From contig JADGCE010000025.1 of NCBI GenBank assembly GCA_015229095.1, positions 1 to 22,663 of the forward strand: DNA of 22,663 bases. Reading direction: 5' to 3'. Position numbers and translations under genes: made by a program. Origin of the DNA: Magnetococcales bacterium. GTDB lineage: Bacteria > Pseudomonadota > Magnetococcia > Magnetococcales > Magnetaquicoccaceae. Below, piece after piece: positions 1-8,468 of this stretch (position 1 is the stretch's first letter; each line of letters opens with the position of its first letter). Under the pieces are notes generated by a model. That model was not told the origin of the DNA. It saw only the letters and a list, made by a program, of their open reading frames with translations, and searched no databases.

Positions 1-747
1 CAGCTGACACCCGGCACCCTGCGTACCCAGTGCAAAGTGCTCTCCCTCTCCCCAACCCGCCACGGGCACTGGCAACTCTACGTGATGAATGGGGGCAACA
101 ACCGCCTGGCCCATGAAAAACTGCTGGCCAAAGCGGTGGTCCTGGCCGTACCCGCCGCCGCCGCCGCCCAATTGCTGGCCCCCTTCGCCAGCTCCGCCGC
201 CCAAATCCTTGCCCAGATCCCCTATGCCCCCATCGCCAGCGTGGCCCTGGGCTATGCCCGCGACCGCGTCGGCCACCCCCTGGACGGTTTTGGCTTTTTG
301 GTGCCCCGCCGCGAACGGGTGCCCCTGCTGGGCGCCCTCTTCTCCAGTACCCTGTTTGCCGAGCGGGCAGCGGCGGATCAGGTCCTGCTCACCGCCTTTA
401 TCGGTGGCACCACCAATCCGGCCATCCTGGAAAAAACCGACTCCATCCTGCTCAGACAGGTGGAAGGAGATCTGGCCCACTGCCTGCGGACCACCGCACC
501 CGCCGATTTTGTCTACCTGACCCGCTACACAGCCGCCATCCCCCAATATACCCTGGGCCACCTGGATCGTCTGCAACAGCTGGACACCCAGTTGGCCCCC
601 TTTGCCGGCCTCTATCTGCGGGCCAACTGGCGGGATGGTGTCTCGGTGGCCGATTGTGTGCGCAACGGCGAACGATTGGCCACACAGATTGCCAGTCACT
701 ATGCAACCCTCTCCGACGGCAGCGCAGAGCAAAAACAAGGCGGATGA
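1..747 (+). CDS. hemY: Protoporphyrinogen oxidase, oxygen-dependent HemY type (3' part only)
   Basis: The reading frame is open from base 1, so the N-terminus with the FAD-binding Rossmann motif lies outside the window; about 248 codons are visible. The family oxidises protoporphyrinogen IX to protoporphyrin IX, the penultimate step of heme synthesis, using FAD and O2 at the membrane. What I can see fits the C-terminal half of HemY: a GFGFLVP segment, an LLGALFSSTLF segment followed by a GG turn (FIGGTT), the IPQYTLGH segment, and a final nucleotide-binding-like stretch (AGLYLRANWRDGVSVADCV) where the family contacts FAD. A general flavin amine oxidase is the alternative, but the ordered motifs favour protoporphyrinogen oxidase. 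The 83 bp to the next gene hold no obvious terminator. Confidence 0.8.
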   Translation, partial: QLTPGTLRTQCKVLSLSPTRHGHWQLYVMNGGNNRLAHEKLLAKAVVLAVPAAAAAQLLAPFASSAAQILAQIPYAPIASVALGYARDRVGHPLDGFGFLVPRRERVPLLGALFSSTLFAERAAADQVLLTAFIGGTTNPAILEKTDSILLRQVEGDLAHCLRTTAPADFVYLTRYTAAIPQYTLGHLDRLQQLDTQLAPFAGLYLRANWRDGVSVADCVRNGERLATQIASHYATLSDGSAEQKQGG

Positions 748-830
748 TCAACGCCAAAAATAACATTTCAAAAAAGCGGATAATGCGGTAACCTGAAGCC
801 CGCCACCGCCACGCATTTTTGAGGATTCCC

Positions 831-1559
831 ATGAAACGTCTGATCGTCCTGGATACGGAAACCACCGGCCTCAGCCCTGCCGAAGGGGATCGCATCGTCG
901 AAATCGGTTGCCTGGAGCTGCTGCATACACGTAAAGGGGAAAGTTTTCAACAGTATATCAACCCGGAGCGGGATATACCCCCGGAGGCCGTGCGCATTCA
1001 CGGCATCAGCAACGAGCGGGTGGCCGACCAGCCCCGCTTTGCCGATGTGGTGGAACGGTTTTTGGCTTTCATCGGCGACGATCCGTTGATCATTCACAAC
1101 GCCAGCTTTGACATGGGATTTTTGAATGCCGAGCTGGCCCGTTTGCAACGCCCGCCGCTGCCCATGAGCCGGGTCATCGATACCATGCTGCTGGCGCGGC
1201 GCAAATATCCAGGCCTCTCCGCCTCCCTGGATGCCCTCTGTCGACGGCTCAAGGTGGACAACAGCCACCGCGTTCATCACGGCGCCCTGCTGGATGCCCA
1301 TCTGCTGGCGGATGTCTATGTGGAGTTGGTGGGAGGCAACCAACTCAGCCTGGACCTCGGCAGCGGGGAATCTCCCCCCCCACTGCCCGCCGAACACAAT
1401 CCGGCAGCCGCCACCACACACCCTTTTCCCCAACGCACCTGGCCCATCCCGGCTGTGGACCGCTTGGCGCACCAAGCCTTTCTGGCACGCCTGCACAGTG
1501 AATCGGCTGCCTGCATCTGGCTGACCGCAGAACCGCCTTCCTCCTCTTCATCCCCCTGA
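831..1559 (+). CDS. dnaQ: DNA polymerase III epsilon subunit (3'-5' proofreading exonuclease)
   Basis: This 242-residue protein is the proofreading 3'-5' exonuclease of the replicative polymerase, close to the usual family length. All DEDDh elements are visible: ExoI with D8 and E10 (DTETTG), ExoII with D94 (HNASFD), and ExoIII with H150 and D155 (HHGALLDAH). A QLSLDL stretch at 171-176 resembles the beta-clamp-binding peptide found after the catalytic domain in this family. I chose the ATG at 831 because GAGG lies 6 bases upstream; an in-frame TTG at 819 would place that ribosome site inside the gene. The stop TGA overlaps the start of the downstream kinase as TGATG. The tail beyond residue 178 is Pro/Ser/Ala-rich and less conserved; in the family it contacts the alpha subunit. 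Confidence 0.9.
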   Translation: MKRLIVLDTETTGLSPAEGDRIVEIGCLELLHTRKGESFQQYINPERDIPPEAVRIHGISNERVADQPRFADVVERFLAFIGDDPLIIHNASFDMGFLNAELARLQRPPLPMSRVIDTMLLARRKYPGLSASLDALCRRLKVDNSHRVHHGALLDAHLLADVYVELVGGNQLSLDLGSGESPPPLPAEHNPAAATTHPFPQRTWPIPAVDRLAHQAFLARLHSESAACIWLTAEPPSSSSSP

Positions 1560-4500
1560 TGGGCACACCGATGGCCGCCACCCAACCGCGTTTTATTCAG
1601 AACCGCTGGCTTTTTATGCTGCTTCCGGCCCTTCTGGTGGTGGTCGGCTATGTCTGGAGCCATCTCCTGGATGAGTGGCATAACTGGCAACGGGCAGAGC
1701 GGGTCGTGCACCTGTCAGGCAATGTATTTCCGCTGGTCGATCTGTTGTATGCCCTGCAAAAAGAGCGGGGCTACTCCATCGGTCTGCTGGCCAGCGCTGG
1801 CCAGTCGTTCCGTACCCCATTGGCGGAACAACGGGTCCAAACCGATGGGTATGTGCGCGCGCTGGCTGCCTTGTCCCACGACGCACCCGTCGATGAGGAA
1901 GATCATATGCAACACGAGTTGTTCGCGACCCTGCTCCAGCGGATGGAATCCCTCCAGCAGATGCGCCAGCGGGTGGAGAGCGGTGTGGCAGCAGAGCGGA
2001 AGGTGAGCGCCGATGAGGCAGAATCGATCAAGGCCGATTACACGGAATCAATCCACACCCTGTTGAAAACAATCGGGCGGTTGCTGGCGCAGACCGCCGA
2101 CATCGATCTGGTCGACCGATTCATCAATTTGCCCACCCTGTTTTATGTGAGCGAAATACTGGGAAAAGAGCGTGTCCTGTTGACACAGGTTTTTGCGGCG
2201 GATCGCTTTGTTCCGGGGGTTTATGAACAGTGGCAGGCGTTGCAAAATGAGCGAAATGCCTACCTGGAAATTGTCTCCGCCTTCTCCCCCTCCCAGTCTC
2301 AGGAATTTTTTTCGGATCTGGAGAAGGAAGTGGCCCAGGCCCAGGCCCAGGCCGATCATTTGCGCCGGTTGGCCATGGCCCGGCATGAACAGGGTGGCTT
2401 CCGGGTGGATCCCCAGCGTTGGTTTGAACTCTCCACCCGGATCATCGACCTGTTGCAAGAGCGGGGCAAGCGACTGCAGCAGGCGAGCCAGGCGCAAGCC
2501 AAAAAACGCCTCTACTGGGCCGCCTGGAAATTTTGGGGCCAGGTGGGGGCCTCTCTGGTTTTGATGCTGGCCGTGGGGGCCCTGGCCCTGGTGGCCCTGC
2601 TCACCGCCCGCAGTCGTCTGTTGCAGCGGGAGGTGGCCGAACGCGCCCAGCGGGAGGCGGAACTGCGCACGTTGCACCACGCCCTGGATCAAACCCCGCT
2701 GACCGTGGTCATCACCGCTCTTCAGGGGGAGATAGAGTATGCCAATCGGACCTGCTTTCAGCATACCGGCTATGAGCCCGCAGAATTGCTGGGCCAGAAT
2801 CCCCGTCTTTTGAAATCCGGCCATACCGACCCGGCCATCTATGCCAACCTGTGGCAGACCATCACAGCGGGCGAATTGTGGCAGGGGGAGTTTCACAACC
2901 GCAAGAAGGATGGCACCCTCTTTTGGGAAGCCGCCTCCATCTCCCCCATTCGGGATCTGGAGGGCAATATCAGCCACTTTTTGGCCGTCAAGGAGGATAT
3001 TACCGAAAAAAAACGGCTGGAAAAGGAATACAACGACCGCAGAACATTGCTGGAAAAAGTTGCTGTGGGGGTGCCTTTGGTGGAAATCTATGCCCTGCTG
3101 CAGCAGTATGTGGAGGAGCGCTTTCCCGGCGTGTTGACCTGTGTTGCCCAGGTGGAGCGACCTCACAACCGCTTGCGCTGTGTGGTGGCTCCCCGCCTGC
3201 AGGAGGAGAGCGTGGAACCCTTGTGTTGTTGCTCGATGATGCAAGATCTCTCCATCCAGGAGCTTGGAGAGAACATCTTGTGTGGACAGGCCATCCATCG
3301 CAAGGCATTGGTGCAGGTGGATAATCTCTTTCAGCATCCGCACCGGCTCCCCTCCGAGAAGGTGTTGCGCCGTCAGGGTCTGCAATGCGGCTGGTCCCTG
3401 CCGATTATTGGCGAAAAGGAGGAAGTGTTGGGGGTGCTGACCGGCTATTGTCCCCGTTCCCCACAACCCGACGACTCCCTGACCCTGAATCGAATGCTTC
3501 CCCTGGTCCAACTGGTGGGCATCGCCATCAATCGCCAACAACGGGAAGAGGCGTTGAGCCAGGCCGCCCGGCAGGCCCAGGCGGCCAACCAGGCCAAAAG
3601 TGCCTTTTTGGCCAATATGAGCCACGAAATTCGCACACCACTCCATGCCGTTATCGGCTCTTTGGAGTTGCTGCAAGCGGGCGCGACCGGCGACGACAGG
3701 CGCGAGCATTTGCAACTGGCGCATGGCGGCGCGCGAACCCTGCTGTTTCTTCTCAACGATCTGCTGGATTATGCAAAAATTGAGGCGGGACAACTGCACC
3801 TCGATCTCCTTCCCCTGGATCCCAAAGGGATATTGGCGGAAGTGGTGGCCAACCTCACCCCCCTGGCGCGCAAAAAAGGGCTGCAGGTGACCCAGGCCTT
3901 CGTCGACGATCCTTCTCCGCCGTCGCCCCCTTTGGTCGTGCTGGGAGACCCCATTCGGCTCAAGCAGATTTTGCTCAATCTTCTGGGCAACGCGATCAAG
4001 TTTACTCACCAGGGGGGCCGCATCGACCTGTTGGGGCAATGGGGCGCCCGGCAGGGGGAGAAGGCGCAAACCCTGCTGTTTGAGGTGCGGGATACCGGTG
4101 TCGGCATTCCCGTGGCGCAAAGAGAGCAGATATTTGAACGGTTTACCCAGGCAGAAGAGGGCACGGCGCGTCGTTTTGGTGGAACAGGCCTGGGGCTGGC
4201 CATTTGTCGGGATCTGGTGACCTTGATGGGGGGAACCATTGGGGTGGAGGAAAACAGCGCCGCCCCCGGCGGAAGTCGTTTTTATTTCAGCATCACCGTG
4301 CAGCTGGAGGCGGTGCAGCAGACCACCCCGCCTGTCGAACCGGCCCCGCCACCAACACGGGATCTGGCCGCTGCCACCATTCTGGTGGTGGATGATCAAC
4401 AAACCAATCTGAAAGTGACCCAAAGCATGCTGGTCAAGCTGGGTTGTCAGCGGGCCAACGTGATGTGCGCCAGCGGTGGCCAGGAGGCTCTGGAGCGGTT

Positions 4501-4756
4501 TCAGGCAACCCGCTTTGAACTGGTGCTCATGGATTGTCAAATGCCGGTCATGGATGGCTATCAGGCCAGTCGCGCCATGCGGGCCTGGGAGCAGGAACAG
4601 GGCAGGAAACCGGTTCCCATCATCGCCTTTACCGCCGATGTCACCGAAGAGAGCCGTCAGCAGGGTGAGGCCGCCGGCATGAGCGGTTTTCTCAGAAAGC
4701 CCCTCTTTCTGGCACCACTGCAAGAGATGCTTGAAACTTATATCGTTAAAAAATAA
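1559..4756 (+). CDS. Hybrid sensor histidine kinase: NIT-TM-PAS-GAF-HisKA-HATPase-REC
   Basis: This 1065-residue membrane kinase has TM1 at about 17-37 and TM2 at about 327-350. The periplasmic part between them resembles the NIT (nitrate/nitrite-sensing) family, with LQKERGYSIG near 66-75, an EQR..TDGY segment, and a second KERVLLTQVFAADRF motif. A PAS domain follows at about 370-480 with the trailing DIT motif, then a GAF-like domain at about 490-660. The HisKA phosphoacceptor is H689 (SHEIRTP). The HATPase has an N box (LLNLLGNAIKF), G1 DTGVGIP near 845 and G2 GGTGLGLAI near 874. A C-terminal receiver at about 939-1062 has phosphoacceptor D992, an acidic VVDDQ pair and a KP lysine. There is no HPt or DNA-binding output, so a separate partner is needed. 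No Shine-Dalgarno precedes ATG 1559 or the in-frame ATG 1571, which suggests re-initiation after dnaQ. Nitrate sensing is inferred from fold only. Confidence 0.9.
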   Translation: MGTPMAATQPRFIQNRWLFMLLPALLVVVGYVWSHLLDEWHNWQRAERVVHLSGNVFPLVDLLYALQKERGYSIGLLASAGQSFRTPLAEQRVQTDGYVRALAALSHDAPVDEEDHMQHELFATLLQRMESLQQMRQRVESGVAAERKVSADEAESIKADYTESIHTLLKTIGRLLAQTADIDLVDRFINLPTLFYVSEILGKERVLLTQVFAADRFVPGVYEQWQALQNERNAYLEIVSAFSPSQSQEFFSDLEKEVAQAQAQADHLRRLAMARHEQGGFRVDPQRWFELSTRIIDLLQERGKRLQQASQAQAKKRLYWAAWKFWGQVGASLVLMLAVGALALVALLTARSRLLQREVAERAQREAELRTLHHALDQTPLTVVITALQGEIEYANRTCFQHTGYEPAELLGQNPRLLKSGHTDPAIYANLWQTITAGELWQGEFHNRKKDGTLFWEAASISPIRDLEGNISHFLAVKEDITEKKRLEKEYNDRRTLLEKVAVGVPLVEIYALLQQYVEERFPGVLTCVAQVERPHNRLRCVVAPRLQEESVEPLCCCSMMQDLSIQELGENILCGQAIHRKALVQVDNLFQHPHRLPSEKVLRRQGLQCGWSLPIIGEKEEVLGVLTGYCPRSPQPDDSLTLNRMLPLVQLVGIAINRQQREEALSQAARQAQAANQAKSAFLANMSHEIRTPLHAVIGSLELLQAGATGDDRREHLQLAHGGARTLLFLLNDLLDYAKIEAGQLHLDLLPLDPKGILAEVVANLTPLARKKGLQVTQAFVDDPSPPSPPLVVLGDPIRLKQILLNLLGNAIKFTHQGGRIDLLGQWGARQGEKAQTLLFEVRDTGVGIPVAQREQIFERFTQAEEGTARRFGGTGLGLAICRDLVTLMGGTIGVEENSAAPGGSRFYFSITVQLEAVQQTTPPVEPAPPPTRDLAAATILVVDDQQTNLKVTQSMLVKLGCQRANVMCASGGQEALERFQATRFELVLMDCQMPVMDGYQASRAMRAWEQEQGRKPVPIIAFTADVTEESRQQGEAAGMSGFLRKPLFLAPLQEMLETYIVKK

Positions 4757-4771
4757 CTACATTATTAGTTA
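4754..4771. promoter_or_regulatory. Inverted repeat, candidate operator of the toxin-antitoxin pair
   Basis: The sequence TAACTA-N6-TAGTTA is a perfect 6-bp inverted repeat in an AT-rich stretch. It begins 2 bp before the end of the kinase gene and its last base opens the AGGAG ribosome site of the antitoxin. Ribbon-helix-helix antitoxins usually repress their own operon by binding short palindromes just upstream, so this is a reasonable operator candidate. I did not find a convincing -35/-10 pair with it. Confidence 0.4.
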
Positions 4772-4781
4772 GGAGATGCCC

Positions 4782-5021
4782 ATGGCTTTGTCGGTGCAGT
4801 TGGATCCGGTGCTGGAAGCGCGGGTGGGGCAGGAGGCCAAGCGACTTGGCATGACCAAGTCGGGCTTTGTCCAGGATACCCTGGAACGGGTATTGGGATT
4901 AAAAAATCCCTCTCAACTGCTGGACGAAATATGCAGCGGTACCCCCATGGGGGATCCCAACGCATCAGAAAACGTATCAGAAAAATTTAAGGTCAAGCTG
5001 CGTGAGAAGCACTCTTATTGA
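4782..5021 (+). CDS. Ribbon-helix-helix antitoxin (VapB/CopG-like)
   Basis: This small protein of 79 residues begins with a short beta-strand segment (ALSVQLDPVLEARV) followed by two predicted helices around a turn (AKRLGMTKSGFVQDTLERVL), the layout of CopG/Arc-type ribbon-helix-helix DNA-binding domains. The C-terminal third is polar and probably disordered, as expected for a segment that folds onto a toxin. I chose ATG 4782 because AGGAG (4771-4775) sits 6 bases upstream; ATG 4776 directly abuts AGGAG and is unlikely. It overlaps the PIN-domain gene by 20 bp, a typical translationally coupled toxin-antitoxin arrangement. Expected role: neutralise the PIN nuclease and repress the operon. Confidence 0.75.
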   Translation: MALSVQLDPVLEARVGQEAKRLGMTKSGFVQDTLERVLGLKNPSQLLDEICSGTPMGDPNASENVSEKFKVKLREKHSY

Positions 5022-5421
5022 CGCAGGGCCGATGATCGCGTTGTTTGCCAGGGACGATCGTCACCATCCGCGCATCCGTTCACTGGTGAGAGAGTTGTCG
5101 GCTCAGGGGTTGCTGATGCTGACTACGTGGCCGTGTGTTGTGGAGGCCTGCTATCTGCTGCAACCGCCCTATCGATTTGAGTTGTTGCATTGGGTGGAAC
5201 GCAGTGGTGTCATGGTCCATCCCTTTGAGCCACATCACCTGGGAAGTATGGCCCTGTGGATGCGGCGGTACACGGAACAGGGCAAGCGGGAGATGGATTT
5301 GGCTGACGCTTCCCTTGTCTGGCTGGCCGTTGAAACGGACGTGACCGAAATCATAACGCTGGATATCGCTGATTTTACCCGTTACCGACTTCCCGACGGA
5401 CGCGCCTTCGACCTGTTGTAG
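5002..5421 (+). CDS. vapC: PIN-domain ribonuclease toxin (VapC-like)
   Basis: This 139-residue protein starts with GTG inside the antitoxin gene. PIN-domain acidic residues are all in place: D7 in LIDAGP, E48 in VVEAC, D99 and D102 in the MDLADASLV helix, and D121 in the TLDIADF strand. Proteins of this family are Mg2+-dependent endoribonucleases, many of which cut tRNA or rRNA and stop translation until bound by the antitoxin. Length matches VapC proteins. No frameshift or missing catalytic residue is visible, so the toxin looks intact. The actual RNA target cannot be told from sequence. The 78 bp between its stop and the convergent GGDEF gene contain no clear terminator. Confidence 0.85.
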   Translation: MRSTLIDAGPMIALFARDDRHHPRIRSLVRELSAQGLLMLTTWPCVVEACYLLQPPYRFELLHWVERSGVMVHPFEPHHLGSMALWMRRYTEQGKREMDLADASLVWLAVETDVTEIITLDIADFTRYRLPDGRAFDLL

Positions 5422-5499
5422 AGAAAATCCCATGGTATTTCAAAATTCGTGACCATTCGTTGAACGCGCTGCTCCTTGATTTGCAAATGAGAATTCCGT

Positions 5500-6990
5500 T
5501 CAGGACAAGGGCTGATCAGCCGGGCGGGGTTCCGTTGTGAACAGGGCAAAATGGTTGCGCCCGCTCTGCTTGACGGTATACATGGCCTGGTCGGCGCAGC
5601 GGATCAGCAGGTCGGCGGACTCTCCATGCTCCGGGCACAGGCTGATGCCGATGCTGGAGCCAATCTGGCACGGATGCCCGTTCAGATAAAAGGGCTCTTG
5701 CAGCTGCTCGATAATTTTTGTGGCCACCCTGCTGGCATCCTCTATCGCCTCTTGGGAGGTGCGTGGGGGCGTGCCCTGGTCCAGGATGGCAGCAAACTCG
5801 TCACCCCCCAGGCGGGCGACCAGATCCGAAACCCGCAAGGTTCCCGTGATCCGCCGCGCCACCTCAACCAACAGCAGATCGCCGATGTCGTGACCAAACG
5901 TGTCATTGACCTGTTTGAAACGGTCCAGATCGATAAACAACAGGGCAACCCGGCCCTTTGCCCGCTGAGCCGTGGCGAGTATTTGTTGAAAATGTTCCAG
6001 AAAGAGCCGTTTGTTGGGCAGTCCGGTCAGACTGTCGTGGCTGGCGGAATGGGCCAACTGCTCCTGGATGGCCCGCAATTGGCTCTCCAATTGACGACGC
6101 TCAATGATACCTGCCAGGGTGTTGGTGGCGGTGACCAGGAAGGCCTCCTCTTCCGGTCGGTGGGGGGCATCGGCAGGAATATAACAGTTGAGCACCCCCA
6201 GCAATCGGCCTTTGGAGAGGATGGGCAGGCAATAGTGGCCATGCTGCTCGATGCCGGGAAAGCGGATGGCGTGGCGTTGATCCATACGGTTGACAAAGAG
6301 GGTTTGCCGGCTCTGAGCGGCCATTCCGCAGAGACAGTGACCCAGGGGAAGGCGGGCGCATTGGCTGAGCAATGATTCGTGAAATCCCTTGCTGGCTTGC
6401 AGTATGAGGGCATCGCCCTCTTCGTTCAGGGTAAAGATGGAACCCTTGAACTGGATGGAGAGCCAGGGCACGGTGAGTATAATCTCCAGGGCAACCTGCA
6501 TCTGTCGCGCCATGGAGAGGGATTCCAGACCGGTCTCCAGCAGAGCGCTGATGGCGATGCGGGAGGCGGCGCTGTTCCGGTCCTGTTTTTCCTGTTGTTT
6601 TTCCTGGCTGATGTCACGAAAAACAACAAGAGTACCACGGGCAACGCCCGGATCGTCCAGGGATATGCGGGTATATTCGACGGGAAAGGAGTGGCCCTCC
6701 CGGTGCCAAAACAGCGTCTGCCTGCTCTGCCGGGAGGTGTCGGCAGCGGGAGCGCGGAGGGAAGCGTTCTCCCAGCGGTCAAACAGGTCGCGGGGGTCTC
6801 TTCCCAGCAGGGCCTGGGGCGCCCAGCCCAGCAGCTCAGCGACGCCGGGGCTGACCCAGTTGATGTGGCCGTTTTCGTCCAACCGGTAACTGCCGCCCCG
6901 CAAGGTCTTCAACAACAGAGCGGCGGCCTCTTGTTCCAGAAGAGGATCTGCGGTCGCCACGCTGTTGCGGGAAGTGGAGTCTGCGCGCAT
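5500..6990 (-). CDS. PAS-GAF-GGDEF diguanylate cyclase
   Basis: This 496-residue predicted soluble signalling protein has a PAS domain at about 25-135 (GSYRLDENGHINWVSPGVAELLGW and the closing VVFRDISQEK), a GAF domain at about 165-320 (GHCLCG, CLPIL, GVLNCY), and a GGDEF domain at about 330-490. The active-site motif GGDEF at 395-399 is canonical, and RVSD at 386-389 forms the RxxD inhibitory site exactly five residues upstream, so an active, product-inhibited c-di-GMP synthase is predicted. There is no EAL domain and no transmembrane segment. I chose the ATG at 6990 because AGGA precedes it by a short purine stretch; the open frame continues further upstream only as the antisense of hflX. 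It is divergent from hflX and convergent with vapC. Confidence 0.9.
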   Translation of the reverse strand: MRADSTSRNSVATADPLLEQEAAALLLKTLRGGSYRLDENGHINWVSPGVAELLGWAPQALLGRDPRDLFDRWENASLRAPAADTSRQSRQTLFWHREGHSFPVEYTRISLDDPGVARGTLVVFRDISQEKQQEKQDRNSAASRIAISALLETGLESLSMARQMQVALEIILTVPWLSIQFKGSIFTLNEEGDALILQASKGFHESLLSQCARLPLGHCLCGMAAQSRQTLFVNRMDQRHAIRFPGIEQHGHYCLPILSKGRLLGVLNCYIPADAPHRPEEEAFLVTATNTLAGIIERRQLESQLRAIQEQLAHSASHDSLTGLPNKRLFLEHFQQILATAQRAKGRVALLFIDLDRFKQVNDTFGHDIGDLLLVEVARRITGTLRVSDLVARLGGDEFAAILDQGTPPRTSQEAIEDASRVATKIIEQLQEPFYLNGHPCQIGSSIGISLCPEHGESADLLIRCADQAMYTVKQSGRNHFALFTTEPRPADQPLS

Positions 6991-7042
6991 CTTTTTCCTG
7001 TCTGATAAGTAACACTGTCCAGCCGATCCCCACGCAGTGTAG

Positions 7043-7048
7043 TATACT
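7043..7048. promoter_or_regulatory. Possible -10 element in the GGDEF/hflX divergent spacer
   Basis: TATACT lies within the self-complementary octamer AGTATACT (7041-7048), so it could serve as a -10 element on either strand in the 144-bp spacer between the divergent start codons. No good -35 hexamer is at the right distance on either strand, so this is weak. The rest of the spacer shows nothing I can name. Confidence 0.2.
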
Positions 7049-7134
7049 TGACCAAAGGAAAGCAATGCACAGCCGGGGGTCGGCTGTGTCAGGCCTTTTG
7101 CGCATGGCGTGCAATCAGGGAAGGTGAACCCAAC

Positions 7135-8439
7135 GTGACACACAAAACTTTGCTGGATACCCAGAGACCCCCGGATCGGGGCTTTTTGATTCAGGTGATT
7201 CCGAACCGCCGTGACCGCAGCTACGGGGAGATATTGATCGCGGAGTTGGAGCATTTGGCCTGTGGAATCTCCCTGCAGGTGGTTGGCCGCCGCATCTTTT
7301 CTCCCCGCCAGCCGGTGCCTGCCACCTATCTGGGCAAGGGAACGGTGGCGGAGCTGGCCGAGGAGATCCAGGCGTGCGGGGCAGAGGTGGTGCTCTTCAA
7401 CCATCCTCTGTCGGCCATTCAGCAACGCAACCTGGAGCTGCAACTGCAGGCCAAAGTGGTGGATCGTACCGGGCTGATCCTGGAAATTTTTGCAGCCCGC
7501 GCCCGTACACGGGAGGGAAGGTTGCAGGTGGAGTTGGCCTCCCTGCTCTATCAGCAGTCCCGCCTGGTGCGCACCTGGACCCATCTGGAGCGGCAGCGCG
7601 GCGGTTTCGGCATGCGGGGTGGACCTGGGGAGACCCAGATCGAGGTGGATCGCCGCCTGTTGCGCGCCCGGATCCACAGCCTGGAAAAAATGTTGACCCA
7701 GGTGGAGCGGACCCGCGCCCTGCAACGCCACTCCCGGCAGGAGGTGCCCCTCTTTTCCGTCGCCCTGGTGGGTTATACCAACGCGGGCAAATCCACCCTG
7801 TTCAACCGCCTCTCCGGGGCCGAGGTGGAAGCGGCGGATCGCCTGTTTGCCACCCTGGATCCCACCCTGCGCCAGGTGCATCTGCCAGGCGGAGGACGGA
7901 TCATTCTGGGGGATACGGTGGGTTTTATCCGGGATCTTCCCCACCAACTGGTGGCCGCCTTTCGTGCCACCCTCGAAGAGGTGTTGGAAGCGGATCTGCT
8001 CCTGCATGTGGTGGATCTGGCGGATCCCGAATGGCAGGAGCAGGAAGAGGCGGTATTGGAGGTATTGCGCACCCTGTTGCAGGAGCGCGGGGGCATGGCG
8101 GATAAACCCATGCTGACCCTCTACAACAAAATCGATCAGGTCGACAGCCCCGGCCTGCTGGAGCGTCTTCGCAACCGTGCCCATAGCCGCCTGCTCTCGG
8201 CCCGCACCGGCGTCGGCCTGCCGGAGTTGCTGCAGAGTCTGGAAGAGGCGGCCAATCGCCACAATCCCTGTTATCGCCTCTCCCTTCCCGTGACCGAAGC
8301 CGCCCTGCTGGCCCGCCTGTGTCGTCAAGGTTTGGTTCTGCAGCGGCAGGATGGGGAAGAGCGGGTTCAACTGACCGTGCTGCTGCCCGTGGCCGTGGCT
8401 GGCCGCCTGCACCAGGAGATGGCGCCGTTTGTCCTCTGA
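7135..8439 (+). CDS. hflX: GTPase HflX, ribosome-associated
   Basis: The 434-residue HflX-family GTPase has an N-terminal HflX-specific domain (LGKGTVAELAEEI, then a helical segment with the GGFGMRGGPGETQIE signature), followed by an Obg-like G domain. G1 is GYTNAGKST from residue 213, G3 is DTVGF from 260, and G4 is NKID at 331-334. The family binds the 50S subunit and splits stalled or heat-damaged 70S ribosomes. I chose the GTG at 7135, preceded by an AGGGAAGG ribosome site; the in-frame ATG at 7048 would add 29 residues that do not resemble the family. hfq, its common neighbour in other proteobacteria, is absent. It lies just before groESL, so the neighbourhood is stress-related. I see no intrinsic terminator after it. 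Confidence 0.92.
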   Translation: MTHKTLLDTQRPPDRGFLIQVIPNRRDRSYGEILIAELEHLACGISLQVVGRRIFSPRQPVPATYLGKGTVAELAEEIQACGAEVVLFNHPLSAIQQRNLELQLQAKVVDRTGLILEIFAARARTREGRLQVELASLLYQQSRLVRTWTHLERQRGGFGMRGGPGETQIEVDRRLLRARIHSLEKMLTQVERTRALQRHSRQEVPLFSVALVGYTNAGKSTLFNRLSGAEVEAADRLFATLDPTLRQVHLPGGGRIILGDTVGFIRDLPHQLVAAFRATLEEVLEADLLLHVVDLADPEWQEQEEAVLEVLRTLLQERGGMADKPMLTLYNKIDQVDSPGLLERLRNRAHSRLLSARTGVGLPELLQSLEEAANRHNPCYRLSLPVTEAALLARLCRQGLVLQRQDGEERVQLTVLLPVAVAGRLHQEMAPFVL

Positions 8440-8468
8440 ATCCCGGTATTCGCCAAAAATTTTTTTGT

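Noticed and set aside
2048..4723. 891-codon minus-strand open frame opposite the hybrid kinase
   Set aside because: Its translation is rich in Gln, His, Gly and Leu with no domain, while the plus strand encodes a complete kinase. It is a codon-bias shadow.
5479..5488. ATTTGCAAAT palindrome between vapC and the GGDEF gene as a bidirectional terminator
   Set aside because: AT-rich, without loop or T tract; not a plausible terminator, and too short to call an operator.
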